From NCBI RefSeq assembly GCF_042432445.1, contig NZ_JBHLXE010000024.1:1-64000 (forward strand): a DNA stretch of 64,000 bases. Direction: 5' to 3'. The notes under the pieces are model-generated. The model made no database searches, had not been told where the DNA came from, and saw only the letters and a list, made by a program, of their open reading frames with translations. This DNA comes from Thorsellia kenyensis. Lineage in GTDB: Bacteria > Pseudomonadota > Gammaproteobacteria > Enterobacterales > Thorselliaceae. Positions 54,358 to 63,790 of this stretch are shown one piece after another. The position numbers and the translations under genes were made by a program. Each line of letters opens with the position of its first letter. The stretch's first letter is position 1.

Positions 54358-56193
54358 ATGATGAAACTTTTGAGTAAATATACCCTGTTTAAATTTATGC
54401 CTGGCCTCAAAAACCTCTTCGAATATCAAAGAGACTGGCTTGGCCCTGATATCAAAGCGGGGCTTTCTGTAAGTGCTGTAGCTTTACCAATTGCAATTGC
54501 CTATGCCGAATTAACTGGGGTTAGTCCTATTGTGGGTCTTTATGCATGTATATTACCTATGATTGCTTATGCACTTTTTGGCTCCTCTCGACAGTTAATC
54601 ATAGGCCCTGATGCTGCGACTTGTGCAATTATTGCTGCAGTTGTAGCTCCATTAGCTCTCTCAAACCCTCAAGTTTATCTTCAATTAGTGATCATAATGA
54701 CATTTATGACAGGTATTTGGTGCTTAATAGCAAGTAAACTCCATCTAGGAGCACTAGCGGATTTATTATCTCGTCCTATTTTAACCGGGTTACTTAACGG
54801 TGTAGCCATTACAATTATCATTGGTCAATTAAATAAAGTATTAGGATATACAAGTAATAGCAATCAATTAATTGAAATTTTATATAATCTACCAGTAGAA
54901 ATACAAACCATCCACTGGCCTAGTTTTATCAGTTCAGCTCTAACTTTAGCCCTTTTGATTCTCTTTAGGCGTTTTTTTTCAAAATTACCTGCACCCTTAA
55001 TAGTTATGGTAATCATGACGTTTCTAGCTGCATTCTTGGCAGAACAATTTAATATAGACATGATTGGTGAAGTCAGAAAATCTAGTTCATTACCTGATTT
55101 TTCTAATTTTCCGCCTGGATTACTTCGTGAACTATTAGTTCCCTCATTAAATTTAGCCCTAGTTAGCTTTGTTAGCCTCATGCTAACAGCAAGAAGTTTT
55201 GCTACAAAAAATCGCTATGAGATTGATGCGAATGCAGAGTTTAGGGCGCTTGGTATTGCCAATATTCTTTCTGCTATTTCGCAAGGTTTCGCTGTGAGTG
55301 GAGCAAGCTCAAGAACGGCTGTGAATGACAATGTAGGTGGTAAAACTCAACTGGTTTCAATCATAGCCGCAGCGGTTATTGCCTTTGTACTCTTTTTTAT
55401 GACTGCCCCTTTGAAATACATACCGATTTCGTCTCTTGGTGTTGTTCTTATTTATGCTACATGGTCACTTATCGATTTCAAGAATATCAGAAAATTACGC
55501 AAACGAGATAAAGCAGCTTTTCGTTTAGCTATTTTCACGGTCGTCATGGTACTCACTGTTGGAGTTATCGCTGGTATTGGCTTAGCTGTATTAGTCGGTT
55601 TGATGCAATTTTTGAGAATTATTTTTAGGCCTACTGAAAGTTTGCTAGGTGCTGATGAGGAAGGCAGAATTCATTCTCTTTCTTCAAACAAGGAGGTAAA
55701 ACCGATTGAAAATACCATCATCTACCGTTTTAACTCTCCTCTGACTTATTTCAATATTGCCTACTTTAAAAGAAGAATAAATCAGTTAGTAGAAAACTCT
55801 GATGGCTTAGAATCAACAGAAATAAAGTGGGTGATTATTGATGCTGTTTCTGCATTAACTCATTCTGACGTGAGTGTCATAGCTGGACTCAAAGAACTTA
55901 AAAAAGAGTTAAACATCAAAGGAATTCAAATTCTTTTTGCGGGCAGAAAAACCAATTTAACTCAATGGCTTAGAGTCAAAGAAACCAATAAAGATTGGCT
56001 TTTGTTTAATGATTTATACCTCGCTGTTCGCTATGTGCAAAGTATCACTCAAATAGATGAGGAGAATCAAATTGAAAATAGTGATTCAAATTCAACGATT
56101 AATACTCAAGAAACCATCCGAAACAAAGTTGAAATTGATAAAAATGCCCCAATAATTAGTTTAAGCCATTATAATGCGCTAAAGCCTATTTAA
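54358..56193 (+). CDS. SulP-family anion transporter with STAS domain
   Basis: Inner-membrane anion carrier (sulfate, bicarbonate or dicarboxylate) of the SLC26/SulP family, 611 residues. The membrane domain (about 20-420) has DIKAGLSVSAVALPIAIAYA, the GPDAATCAIIAAVVAPLA and GLLNGVAITIIIGQ blocks, and QGFAVSGASSRTAVNDNVGG. The cytoplasmic STAS domain (about 450-560) follows (IIYRFNSPLTYFNIAYFKRR, WVIIDAVSALTHSDVSVIAGLKEL). A polar tail ends the chain. The substrate cannot be assigned by sequence; E. coli DauA is a relative moving C4-dicarboxylates. It is followed after 28 bases by nfo. Confidence 0.9.
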   Translation: MMKLLSKYTLFKFMPGLKNLFEYQRDWLGPDIKAGLSVSAVALPIAIAYAELTGVSPIVGLYACILPMIAYALFGSSRQLIIGPDAATCAIIAAVVAPLALSNPQVYLQLVIIMTFMTGIWCLIASKLHLGALADLLSRPILTGLLNGVAITIIIGQLNKVLGYTSNSNQLIEILYNLPVEIQTIHWPSFISSALTLALLILFRRFFSKLPAPLIVMVIMTFLAAFLAEQFNIDMIGEVRKSSSLPDFSNFPPGLLRELLVPSLNLALVSFVSLMLTARSFATKNRYEIDANAEFRALGIANILSAISQGFAVSGASSRTAVNDNVGGKTQLVSIIAAAVIAFVLFFMTAPLKYIPISSLGVVLIYATWSLIDFKNIRKLRKRDKAAFRLAIFTVVMVLTVGVIAGIGLAVLVGLMQFLRIIFRPTESLLGADEEGRIHSLSSNKEVKPIENTIIYRFNSPLTYFNIAYFKRRINQLVENSDGLESTEIKWVIIDAVSALTHSDVSVIAGLKELKKELNIKGIQILFAGRKTNLTQWLRVKETNKDWLLFNDLYLAVRYVQSITQIDEENQIENSDSNSTINTQETIRNKVEIDKNAPIISLSHYNALKPI

Positions 56194-56221
56194 ATTAAAT
56201 CAATTGTAAAGGATTATTCTA

Positions 56222-57064
56222 ATGAAATATATTGGCGCACATGTGAGCGCATCTGGCGGTGTACATAACGCCATTGAAAGGGCTCATGAAATAAATGCTA
56301 ATGCCCTTGCTCTTTTCACAAAAAACCAAAGGCAGTGGCAAGCCCCTCCTTTAAGTAAAGAGATTATAGAAGCCTTCAATGCTAATTGTATAAAGTATGC
56401 GATTGATAAAACTAAAATTCTTCCCCATGATAGTTATTTAATTAACTTAGGGCATCCTAATCATGAATCTTTGGTTAAATCAAGGAATGCGTTTATTGAT
56501 GAAATGCAAAGGGCAGATCTTTTAGGTCTTTCTTTATTGAATTTTCATCCTGGAAGTCATCTTAACGAAATTACTGTTGACGAGTGTCTCACAAGAATTA
56601 GTGACTCAATAAACATGGCATTAGATGCAACCTCAAACGTTATTGCCGTTATTGAAAACACCGCTGGACAGGGCTCAAATCTCGGTTATAAATTTGAACA
56701 TCTTGCTCAAATCATTGAGGGTGTCAATGATAAAAGTCGTGTCGGTGTCTGTATAGATACTTGTCATGCCTTTGCTGCGGGGTATGATCTAAGAACCCAT
56801 GATGATTGTAAAAAAACTTTTGAACAATTCGAAAAAATTGTTGGTTTTAACTATTTAAAAGGGATGCATCTGAATGATGCAAAAAGTACTTTTGCTAGTC
56901 GAGTAGACAGACATCATAGTCTTGGACAAGGAAATATAGGTGAAGATGTTTTTAAATTTATTATGCAAAACCCCGCTTTTGATGATATTCCCCTGATATT
57001 AGAAACCATAAACCCTGACATATGGAAAGAGGAAATTCAATGGCTTCGCTCTTTGATGGATTAA
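56222..57064 (+). CDS. nfo: Endonuclease IV Nfo
   Basis: AP endonuclease of base excision repair, TIM-barrel with three zincs, 280 residues. Metal-ligand motifs are visible: IGAHVSASGGV at the start, LPHDSYLINLGHP, LNFHPGSHL, VIENTAGQGSNLG, CIDTCHAFAAGYD, MHLNDAKSTFASRVDRHHSLG and the terminal ILETINPD. An AAAGGA ribosome-binding site precedes the ATG. It is followed by hspQ on the same strand. Confidence 0.96.
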   Translation: MKYIGAHVSASGGVHNAIERAHEINANALALFTKNQRQWQAPPLSKEIIEAFNANCIKYAIDKTKILPHDSYLINLGHPNHESLVKSRNAFIDEMQRADLLGLSLLNFHPGSHLNEITVDECLTRISDSINMALDATSNVIAVIENTAGQGSNLGYKFEHLAQIIEGVNDKSRVGVCIDTCHAFAAGYDLRTHDDCKKTFEQFEKIVGFNYLKGMHLNDAKSTFASRVDRHHSLGQGNIGEDVFKFIMQNPAFDDIPLILETINPDIWKEEIQWLRSLMD

Positions 57065-57109
57065 TTATGTTTATAACATTCACTTTTTAACAGGATATTG
57101 CTTATTACT

Positions 57110-57427
57110 ATGATTAAAACTCAGTTCAATATTGGCCAATCAGTTAGGCATAAGCTATTAGGCTTGCCTGGAGTCGTTGTGGATGTTGATGCTGAATATG
57201 GTTTGATTGAACCGAAAATCAGTGAATTAGATATTCATGAATCTTTTTTTAAAAGACCATGGTACCATGTGGTATTACAAGATGAAGACGGTAATCATAT
57301 TCACACTTACCTCGCTGAAACACAAATCATGGAAAGATTAAGTTCAGAAGATGATGAAACTGAAAAACTCAATGATATCCGTCGCTCTGTTCTAAGCCAA
57401 TTTAATTACATGAAAAACAGAACTTAA
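57110..57427 (+). CDS. hspQ: Heat shock protein HspQ
   Basis: Small hemimethylated-DNA-binding/YccV-domain protein. In E. coli HspQ modulates Lon protease and DnaA turnover. The 105 residues match across FNIGQSVRHKLLGLPGVVVD, VDAEYGLIEPKISEL, PWYHVVLQDEDGNHIHTYLA and ETQIMERL. The start MIKTQFNIG at 57110 aligns with E. coli MIASKFGIG; an in-frame TTG at 57098 sits only two bases after AGGA and is less likely. Confidence 0.92.
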   Translation: MIKTQFNIGQSVRHKLLGLPGVVVDVDAEYGLIEPKISELDIHESFFKRPWYHVVLQDEDGNHIHTYLAETQIMERLSSEDDETEKLNDIRRSVLSQFNYMKNRT

Positions 57428-57639
57428 TTTTCAGTCTTCAAAGACAAGTTTACAAAAACAAGTGATTGATTTAAGATTTTGTGGTAAATTATCTGAAAGA
57501 ATTTCTACTATGAATATCCAATCGTAATATTCACTTTTCGCTAAAAGCTTACTGTAGATGAGTCTTTATTTTTTACTTTTCTACAACAATAAAATAGAGT
57601 GTTTTAATACAACACTCTTAGTAACTATCTGAGGTATAT

Positions 57640-58428
57640 ATGGGATTTTTATCTGGTAAACGTATTTTAATCACCGGTCTTGCAAGTAAATTATCAATCG
57701 CACACGGTATTGCTAAAGCAATGCATGATCAAGGTGCAGAACTCGCTTTTACCTATCAAAATGATAAATTAAAAGGCCGTGTTGAAGGTTTTGCTGAAGA
57801 ATTCGGTTCATCTATCGTCCTTCACTGCGATGTAGCTGAAGACGAGAATATTGATACCATGTTTAAAGATCTTGCCAAGCATTGGCCGACTTTTGATGGT
57901 TTCGTTCACTCCATCGGTTTCGCTCCTGCAGATCAGTTAGACGGCGACTATGTTAATGCAGTTTCTCGCGAAGGCTTCAAAATAGCACATGATATTAGCT
58001 CTTACAGTTTTGTAGCTATGGCAAAAGCTTGTCGTGAAATGCTTAATCCTAATGCTGCGCTTTTAACACTAACTTACTTAGGTGCTGAACGCGCTATACC
58101 TAACTATAATGTAATGGGGCTTGCTAAAGCGTCTTTAGAAGCGAATGTGAGATACATGGCAAATGCAATGGGTCCTCAAAGTATTCGTGTTAACGGGATC
58201 TCTGCAGGACCAATTAGAACTCTTGCTGCATCAGGAATTAAAGATTTCCGTAAGATGCTCTCTCATTGTGAATCTGTCACGCCTATCCGCCGCACAGTAA
58301 CTATTGAAGACGTAGGTAACTCTGCTGCTTTTTTATGTTCTGATCTAGCAGCTGGTGTAACAGGCGAAATATTACATGTTGATGGTGGATTTAGTATCGC
58401 GGCAATGAATGAACTTGAACTGAAATAA
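57640..58428 (+). CDS. fabI: Enoyl-ACP reductase FabI
   Basis: NADH-dependent last step of each fatty acid elongation cycle and the target of triclosan. The 262 residues are full length: GFLSGKRILITGLASKLSIA cofactor motif, HSIGFAPADQLDGDYV, LTYLGAERAIPNYNVMGLAK with the catalytic Tyr and Lys, and SAGPIRTLAASGIKDFRKML. The Gly93-type position reads SIGFAP, as in triclosan-sensitive enzymes. A GAGGT ribosome-binding site and a strong terminator define a single-gene unit; rnb follows as in E. coli. Confidence 0.96.
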   Translation: MGFLSGKRILITGLASKLSIAHGIAKAMHDQGAELAFTYQNDKLKGRVEGFAEEFGSSIVLHCDVAEDENIDTMFKDLAKHWPTFDGFVHSIGFAPADQLDGDYVNAVSREGFKIAHDISSYSFVAMAKACREMLNPNAALLTLTYLGAERAIPNYNVMGLAKASLEANVRYMANAMGPQSIRVNGISAGPIRTLAASGIKDFRKMLSHCESVTPIRRTVTIEDVGNSAAFLCSDLAAGVTGEILHVDGGFSIAAMNELELK

Positions 58429-58458
58429 GTTTTAGTTAGATTATTGCTATATGATATC

Positions 58459-58497
58459 AAACCGATAGAAACAGTAAGTTGACTATCGGTTTTTTTG
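58459..58497 (+). terminator. Rho-independent terminator of fabI
   Basis: A 10-bp stem (AAACCGATAG/CTATCGGTTT) with a 14-nt loop and a T-run. Confidence 0.9.
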
Positions 58498-58555
58498 TTT
58501 ATTCATTTGCATTTGTCTCATGACTTCAGTTAAATACTCTTAATAATAGGTTCTT

Positions 58556-60613
58556 ATGTTTCAAAATAATCCTCTGCTCGCACAATTAAAACAACAGTTG
58601 CATGTTTCTACGCCTATGGTCGAAGGAATCGTTAAAAGTACTTCTAAGGCCTTTGGTTTTTTAGAAGTAGATGCCCAGACAAGCTACTTCATCCCTCCGC
58701 CACAAATGAAAAAAGTCCTACATGGAGATAAGGTAAGTGCAAAAATAGAGACCGAAAATGGAAAAGAATTTGCAAAATTAGAAGCGCTTATACAACCCTC
58801 ATTAACTCGTTTTATTGCAAGAGTACAATTTGAAAACCAAAGATTAGCAATTATTCCTGATCATCCCCAGCTTAACACCCCTATCAACGCAAAATTAGCT
58901 TTAACAGGTAAAAATAGCTTTGAGATGGCTTGTCATGAAAAATCCATAGATCCTACTAAAACTCAATTAAAAAATGGTGACTGGGTGGTAGCAACCTTGG
59001 TCGGGCATCCCCTAGGGCTAATATATGATAGTGATTCTCCTGCCCAAAATAAAAATAAACAACTGTTTTTCTTTGCAGAAATTACAGAATTTATCACATT
59101 CAGTGACGATCCTCTTGCACCATGGTGGGTCACTTTAGCTGAACAGGATTTGCCAAGAACTGCACCTATCTTACCTGATGATATTCATAGTCTGTTGTCA
59201 GAAGAAAGAAGTCTTGACGCACTATTGAATAATGGACAATTTGAAGATTTAAGTAATGACTGTTTTTTTACAATTGATAGTGAATCCACCGTCGATATGG
59301 ATGATGCCCTTTTTGTAACGAATGTAGATAATATTTTAAAACTCACTGTCGCCATTGCAAACCCGACTGAATTTATTCCATCGGGATCAGCTATAGATGA
59401 AATCGCTAAGCAAAGAGGTTTTACCTGTTATTTGCCAGGTTTTAATGTCCCTATGCTACCAAGAGAACTTTCTGATAACCTCTGCTCTCTCATACCAAAT
59501 AAAATGAGACGCGTACTCGCTTGTGAAATGAGTATTGACGAATCTGGCGACATCACAGATTATCGTTTTTTTAATGCCGTCATTGAATCTAAACATAAAC
59601 TAAGTTATACCAACGTCTCTGATTATCTTGAAATGCAAGGTGATTGGAAACCAAGCAACTTAGTATTACAAAAACAAATAAGTCAATTAGCAGAATTTGC
59701 CAAGCGCCGCCAAGCATGGCGTGAAAAAAACGCACTCATTTTTAATGATAAACCAGAATATAAATTTATTCTCGGTGACGATGGAACAGTATTAAGCATT
59801 GAAATTGATGAACGTCGTATTGCCAATAAAATGGTTGAAGAGTCTATGCTCGCAGCAAACTTATGTGGTGCAGATTTTCTAGAATCTAAACTCGGATACG
59901 GTCTTTTTAATGTCCATGAAGGGTTTGATAAAGAACATATTGAAGCCGCAGTAAAAACTTTGGCCAATTATAATATTACTTGTGAATGCGATTCGTTATT
60001 AACACTGAACGGTTTTTGTGACTTGAAAAGAAAACTCGCTTTGGAACCAACTGAATTTATTGATAGCCGGTTAAGACGTTTTCAAACCATGGCGGAAATA
60101 AGATTACAGCCTGGCCCTCATTTCGGATTAGGATTTAAAGGTTATGCAACTTGGACATCACCTATTCGTAAATATTCAGATATTATTAATCATCGATTAA
60201 TTAAATCTATATTAGCACAGGAAAAACCGGATGCTATAGAGGAGAGTCTATGTGATCATCTGATGATCAGAAGAAAAATCTCTAGACAAGCCGAGAGATT
60301 TATTGCTAATTGGTTGTATGCGATTTATCTTGAACCTTTTGCTGGTAAAGATGAGCTTTTTAAAGGAGAAATTATTGATATTAACCGTGCAGGTATGCGT
60401 GTTAAATTAATTGATAATGGTGCCGTTGGCTTCATTCCAAACTCGTTCCTTCATTCGAATAGGGATGAAATTGCTTCTCTAGTAGAAGATGGCTATATAG
60501 AAATAAAAGGCGAAAAAGTATTTACTAGTGGACAATCTATAGAGGTAAAAATTCACGAAGTACGCAAAGAGACACGTTCAATAATATTTTCAACCCAAAC
60601 GAAATTTTCATAA
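58556..60613 (+). CDS. rnb: Exoribonuclease II Rnb
   Basis: Processive 3'-5' exoribonuclease degrading mRNA. The first ~70 residues (MFQNNPLLAQLKQQLH, FGFLEVDAQTSYFIPPPQMK) nearly copy E. coli RNase II. Two cold-shock domains are followed by the RNB domain with the catalytic acidic cluster in FFTIDSESTVDMDDALFV and then GFTCYLPGFNVPMLPRELS. The ending YATWTSPIRKYSDIINHRL is typical, and an S1 domain (FKGEIIDINRAGMRVKLIDN) closes it. The length of 685 exceeds E. coli (644), with extra residues in the second cold-shock/RNB junction (about 150-230). Confidence 0.95.
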   Translation: MFQNNPLLAQLKQQLHVSTPMVEGIVKSTSKAFGFLEVDAQTSYFIPPPQMKKVLHGDKVSAKIETENGKEFAKLEALIQPSLTRFIARVQFENQRLAIIPDHPQLNTPINAKLALTGKNSFEMACHEKSIDPTKTQLKNGDWVVATLVGHPLGLIYDSDSPAQNKNKQLFFFAEITEFITFSDDPLAPWWVTLAEQDLPRTAPILPDDIHSLLSEERSLDALLNNGQFEDLSNDCFFTIDSESTVDMDDALFVTNVDNILKLTVAIANPTEFIPSGSAIDEIAKQRGFTCYLPGFNVPMLPRELSDNLCSLIPNKMRRVLACEMSIDESGDITDYRFFNAVIESKHKLSYTNVSDYLEMQGDWKPSNLVLQKQISQLAEFAKRRQAWREKNALIFNDKPEYKFILGDDGTVLSIEIDERRIANKMVEESMLAANLCGADFLESKLGYGLFNVHEGFDKEHIEAAVKTLANYNITCECDSLLTLNGFCDLKRKLALEPTEFIDSRLRRFQTMAEIRLQPGPHFGLGFKGYATWTSPIRKYSDIINHRLIKSILAQEKPDAIEESLCDHLMIRRKISRQAERFIANWLYAIYLEPFAGKDELFKGEIIDINRAGMRVKLIDNGAVGFIPNSFLHSNRDEIASLVEDGYIEIKGEKVFTSGQSIEVKIHEVRKETRSIIFSTQTKFS

Positions 60614-60621
60614 CAAAAAAA

Positions 60622-60667
60622 CAACAATCATCTGTGGATGCAACATTTAACTCTCAGATGATTGTTG
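60622..60667. terminator. hairpin between rnb and the LprI-like gene
   Basis: A perfect 13-bp stem (CAACAATCATCTG and its complement) with a 20-nt loop, right after the rnb stop. The A-run before it would be a U-tract on the minus strand, so it may act in both directions between convergent genes. Confidence 0.65.
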
Positions 60668-60879
60668 GAATAAATAAAAATTTAAATAACTTAAAAAAAG
60701 TACTTTCTTCGTAACCTATCACTTACTTCCACTGGATTTAGAAACAAACATAAAACAATTTCTTAAGCTTAAGAAAAATTCAATGGACAACAATCCATCC
60801 TTTTATCATCAATATTTTAATTACTCAATATCTAATTACTTAAATTGTTAATAATCTAAACCTCATGCGAAAATTCAGT

Positions 60880-61386
60880 TTATTTTCCCTTTGACATAGG
60901 ACCATCTGCTGTTGGAAATGGACAAGTAAAATCATAATCATCACAAAGAGTATATTTTAATAATTCTTCATTTCGTTTTTGAGTTATTTTAGTTAAGCAT
61001 TCGGAATATATCACAGGTTCTATAGATCCTCCATAAACGCTATGTGCTGCAATCTTACATTCAGCATCGCGAAACTGAATCCAAAGACGCTGCGATTTTT
61101 TTAATTTATCGAGCAGGCTTACGTCTGCCATGCCACGGTTATGTTCGTTATCCTGCATGGCATCTGACGTCTTTAACCTTGAAACGATAATACTATACAA
61201 TTGATTAAGTTCAGCATCTGCCTCTTTAAATTGCATATTAGCACATTCATTCATGTAAATTGGTTTGGTGTCGTCGTCACAGTTTATCTCGGCTTGTACA
61301 TTCAAAGAAGATAAGAAAAGCAGCGCTATCAGAAAATAAAATGTTTTACATTTAAGTTTTTGCAATTTATTCATTAAAGTTGTCAT
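60880..61386 (-). CDS. LprI-like secreted protein (DUF1311)
   Basis: A periplasmic protein of about 168 residues. The ATG at 61386 is favoured by AAAGGAC just upstream and leaves a proper signal peptide (FYFLIALLFLSSLNVQA). The mature part has four or more cysteines (INCDDDTKP, MNECANMQF, AECKIAA, SECLTK, TLCDDYDFTCPF) and the DUF1311 core ADAELNQLYSIIVSRL and KKSQRLWIQFRDAECK. The WIQFRDAEC block is the signature shared with the lysozyme inhibitor LprI. Lysozyme inhibition here is inference only. A short ATTTGTC/CTTTGTC near-duplication flanks the start. Confidence 0.8.
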   Translation of the reverse strand: MTTLMNKLQKLKCKTFYFLIALLFLSSLNVQAEINCDDDTKPIYMNECANMQFKEADAELNQLYSIIVSRLKTSDAMQDNEHNRGMADVSLLDKLKKSQRLWIQFRDAECKIAAHSVYGGSIEPVIYSECLTKITQKRNEELLKYTLCDDYDFTCPFPTADGPMSKGK

Positions 61387-61684
61387 TTGTCCTTTGTCAT
61401 TTGTCGTAGTATATCTTGGCTTAAATCCCCTTTGATAGTACAAATAAATGAAATTTTATTTGTATTCTATTAAGTAATAATTTTCACGGTTTTTATTTAA
61501 AAGCAATGATTAGATAATACCAAAAAGAGATTTGAATTATTCTAAAGATAAAAGTGATGTCATAACTCGAAGCATTGTAATATCTTTAAGAGGCTAAAAA
61601 AATAGTAGTAGCTTTGCAAGCTTCTTAAATCCTCGCACTTATCGCACAAGGATTTTAAAATTTAATACGAAAAACCACCATCAT

Positions 61685-62656
61685 TTAAGACTTAACGATG
61701 TGCGTTCCGGTTTCTTCTTTAAGTGCAGGAAGTAATTTTTCAGGTAAGGTAATAATAGCCGCTTTACCACCTGACTGCACAAAACTGATTGCCGCATCAA
61801 TCTTTGGTAGCATGCTTCCTGCTGGAAAATGCCCCTCTGATTTGTATTGTTCTACTTCAGCTATCGTTACTTTATCTAGGCTCTTTTGTGTAGGCTTACC
61901 AAAGTTAACAGCGACTTTCTCAACACCTGTTGTAATCAACAAAATATCAGCATGCAAGGTTCTTGCCAAAAGTTCAGTAGATAAATCTTTGTCAATGACC
62001 GCATCAACCCCTTTAATTCTTCCTGGATTTGCTGAATCTTTAATAACAGGAATGCCACCACCACCAATTGCAATTACAACGATATCCTTTTGAATTAAAC
62101 TCATAATAGAGTTGAGTTCAATTATACCTTGAGGTTTAGGTGAAGGAACTACTCTTCTATACCCTCTGCCTGAATCTTCAACAAATTGCCACGTTGGATT
62201 TTGTTTAACTAATTCATCTTTTTCAGCTTCTGTAAAAAATGAACCAATTGGTTTACTTGGCGCCTTGAATGAAACATCATTTTCATCCACTTCAACTTGA
62301 GTAAGTACTGTAACAACGTCACGCGCAACATTTCTTTCTGCCAATTCATTTTGCAAACACTGCTGTATTAGATAACCAATACCACCTTGAGTATTAGCAA
62401 CACAATTGACTAACTCAAGAGGCGGAACGTTCGCTTGTGCTTGTGCAATTTCAGAACGTTGCAATTCTAATCCAACCTGAGGACCGTTACCATGGGTTAA
62501 CACCACGTTATATCCTTGCTCGATTATATCTACAATAGGTTTAACCATGTTTTGTATTGCTAATAACTGGTGTCCAACACTTTGCGAAGCATTATCCGTA
62601 ATAATACTATTACCACCAATTGCTACAACAACGGTTTCTTTCTTAGCTACAGTCAT
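61685..62656 (-). CDS. arcC: Carbamate kinase
   Basis: Converts carbamoyl phosphate and ADP to ATP, carbamate (and so ammonia and CO2); cytoplasmic. The 323 residues show VVAIGGNSII, LTHGNGPQVGLELQRSE, NTQGGIGYLIQQ, AIGGGGIPVIKD, GVDAVIDKDLSTELLA and GSMLPKIDAAISF. All are signature blocks of the amino-acid kinase fold with full active-site lysines. There are no arcA/arcB genes beside it, so the carbamoyl phosphate probably does not come from arginine but from another pathway. A GGAAGGAG ribosome-binding site is strong. It follows an IclR regulator on the same strand. Confidence 0.94.
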   Translation of the reverse strand: MTVAKKETVVVAIGGNSIITDNASQSVGHQLLAIQNMVKPIVDIIEQGYNVVLTHGNGPQVGLELQRSEIAQAQANVPPLELVNCVANTQGGIGYLIQQCLQNELAERNVARDVVTVLTQVEVDENDVSFKAPSKPIGSFFTEAEKDELVKQNPTWQFVEDSGRGYRRVVPSPKPQGIIELNSIMSLIQKDIVVIAIGGGGIPVIKDSANPGRIKGVDAVIDKDLSTELLARTLHADILLITTGVEKVAVNFGKPTQKSLDKVTIAEVEQYKSEGHFPAGSMLPKIDAAISFVQSGGKAAIITLPEKLLPALKEETGTHIVKS

Positions 62657-62694
62657 GAAAACTCCTTCCTAAATAAAGTTAAACATAAAACACG

Positions 62695-63453
62695 TTAAAT
62701 TTTGGTATAACGTTTTGAAATTTCGTTTGCCGCTTCTTTTACAGAATGTATTGCAAGATTTGTCTTTTCATCATTCATTCTAATCAACGGGCCTGAAACA
62801 GAAATAGCTGCAATGATTTGATGATTTTCATCATATACAGCAGAAGCAACGCATCTGAGGGATAAAAATTGCTCCTCATTATCCATTGCATACTGCAAAT
62901 TTTTGACTTTTCTTATTTCATCAATCAACTCAGGCACAGTCTGCAATGTATTACTTGTATACTTTTCAAGAGTATATTTTTCACCGAATACTCCCTTCAA
63001 CTCTTCATCTCGATAATTAGACAATAATATTTTGCCTGCTGCCGAGGCATGTATAGGCAGTTTTGAGCCTATAGGAGAAACCATTCTCATAATTTCTAAA
63101 CACTGAACTTGCCCAACTAATACAGCTTCAAGTACACTGTCATCCATAACACATATATTGACAGTTTCTCCCATACGAAGCATCAAGTGCTTCATAACAG
63201 GAGTTGCAATTTCAAGAAGATCTCTTGTCCTTGCAAATGCACTTCCAAGATGAAAAAGTTTACCACTAACCAACCAACGCTCATTAGCTAAATCTTGGTA
63301 AATTAGTCCCTCTAATTCTATTGTCTTTAATAAACGGTGTGTTGTTGAATTTGCTAGTCCAACTTTATTTGCAAGTTCTGTAAGTGTTAATCCATGATTT
63401 GAACGCGCTATGGCTTCAATGAGTTGAATTCCTCTTGATAAAGATTGTACCAT
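62695..63453 (-). CDS. IclR-family transcriptional regulator
   Basis: A 252-residue regulator. The winged helix-turn-helix occupies about 1-70 (SLSRGIQLIEAIARSNHGLT, LTELANKVGLANSTTHRLLK, TIELEGLIYQ), and the IclR effector domain covers 75-250 (LGSAFARTRDLLEIA, GETVNICVMDD, LPIHASAAGKILLS, AISVSGPLIRM). It probably controls the flanking carbamate kinase and permease genes. IclR proteins often govern ureide, glyoxylate or aromatic catabolism (AllR is one); the ligand here is unknown. A GGGAG lies 11 bases before the ATG, a little far. Confidence 0.9.
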   Translation of the reverse strand: MVQSLSRGIQLIEAIARSNHGLTLTELANKVGLANSTTHRLLKTIELEGLIYQDLANERWLVSGKLFHLGSAFARTRDLLEIATPVMKHLMLRMGETVNICVMDDSVLEAVLVGQVQCLEIMRMVSPIGSKLPIHASAAGKILLSNYRDEELKGVFGEKYTLEKYTSNTLQTVPELIDEIRKVKNLQYAMDNEEQFLSLRCVASAVYDENHQIIAAISVSGPLIRMNDEKTNLAIHSVKEAANEISKRYTKI

Positions 63454-63557
63454 CGACTGACTTACTCCCTTGTTCAGTTTGATTAATATTCATCTATCAC
63501 CATACTAGTTAAAAATCATAAAAGGAGTAGCAATAATTATTTACTTAAAATCTCTTT

Positions 63558-63743
63558 TTACTCTTTTTTTAGCTTGCTTTTAAATAGCGGGCGATTAAAT
63601 CCAATGAGTAAAGCACAAATAAATAAAAAATAACCAATTGAGATCCATATGCCCGATTGATATAAAAGTATAGCACTTATGCTAAGGAGTAAAATAGCAA
63701 TAAGTCTTCTTATTGCGACTATATTCACATGATTCAATTTCAA
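63558..63743 (-). CDS. small two-helix membrane protein
   Basis: A 61-residue ORF with two hydrophobic helices (RLIAILLLSISAILLYQSGI and WISIGYFLFICALLIGF) and a basic tail. The start is a TTG preceded by a good AAGGTGAT. It lies 47 bases after the permease gene on the same strand, so it may be an accessory subunit of that carrier. No family was recognised. Confidence 0.55.
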   Translation of the reverse strand: MKLNHVNIVAIRRLIAILLLSISAILLYQSGIWISIGYFLFICALLIGFNRPLFKSKLKKE

Positions 63744-63790
63744 ATGATCACCTTATAAATAATTTTGAATAGAACACTAAAATTTCTTAC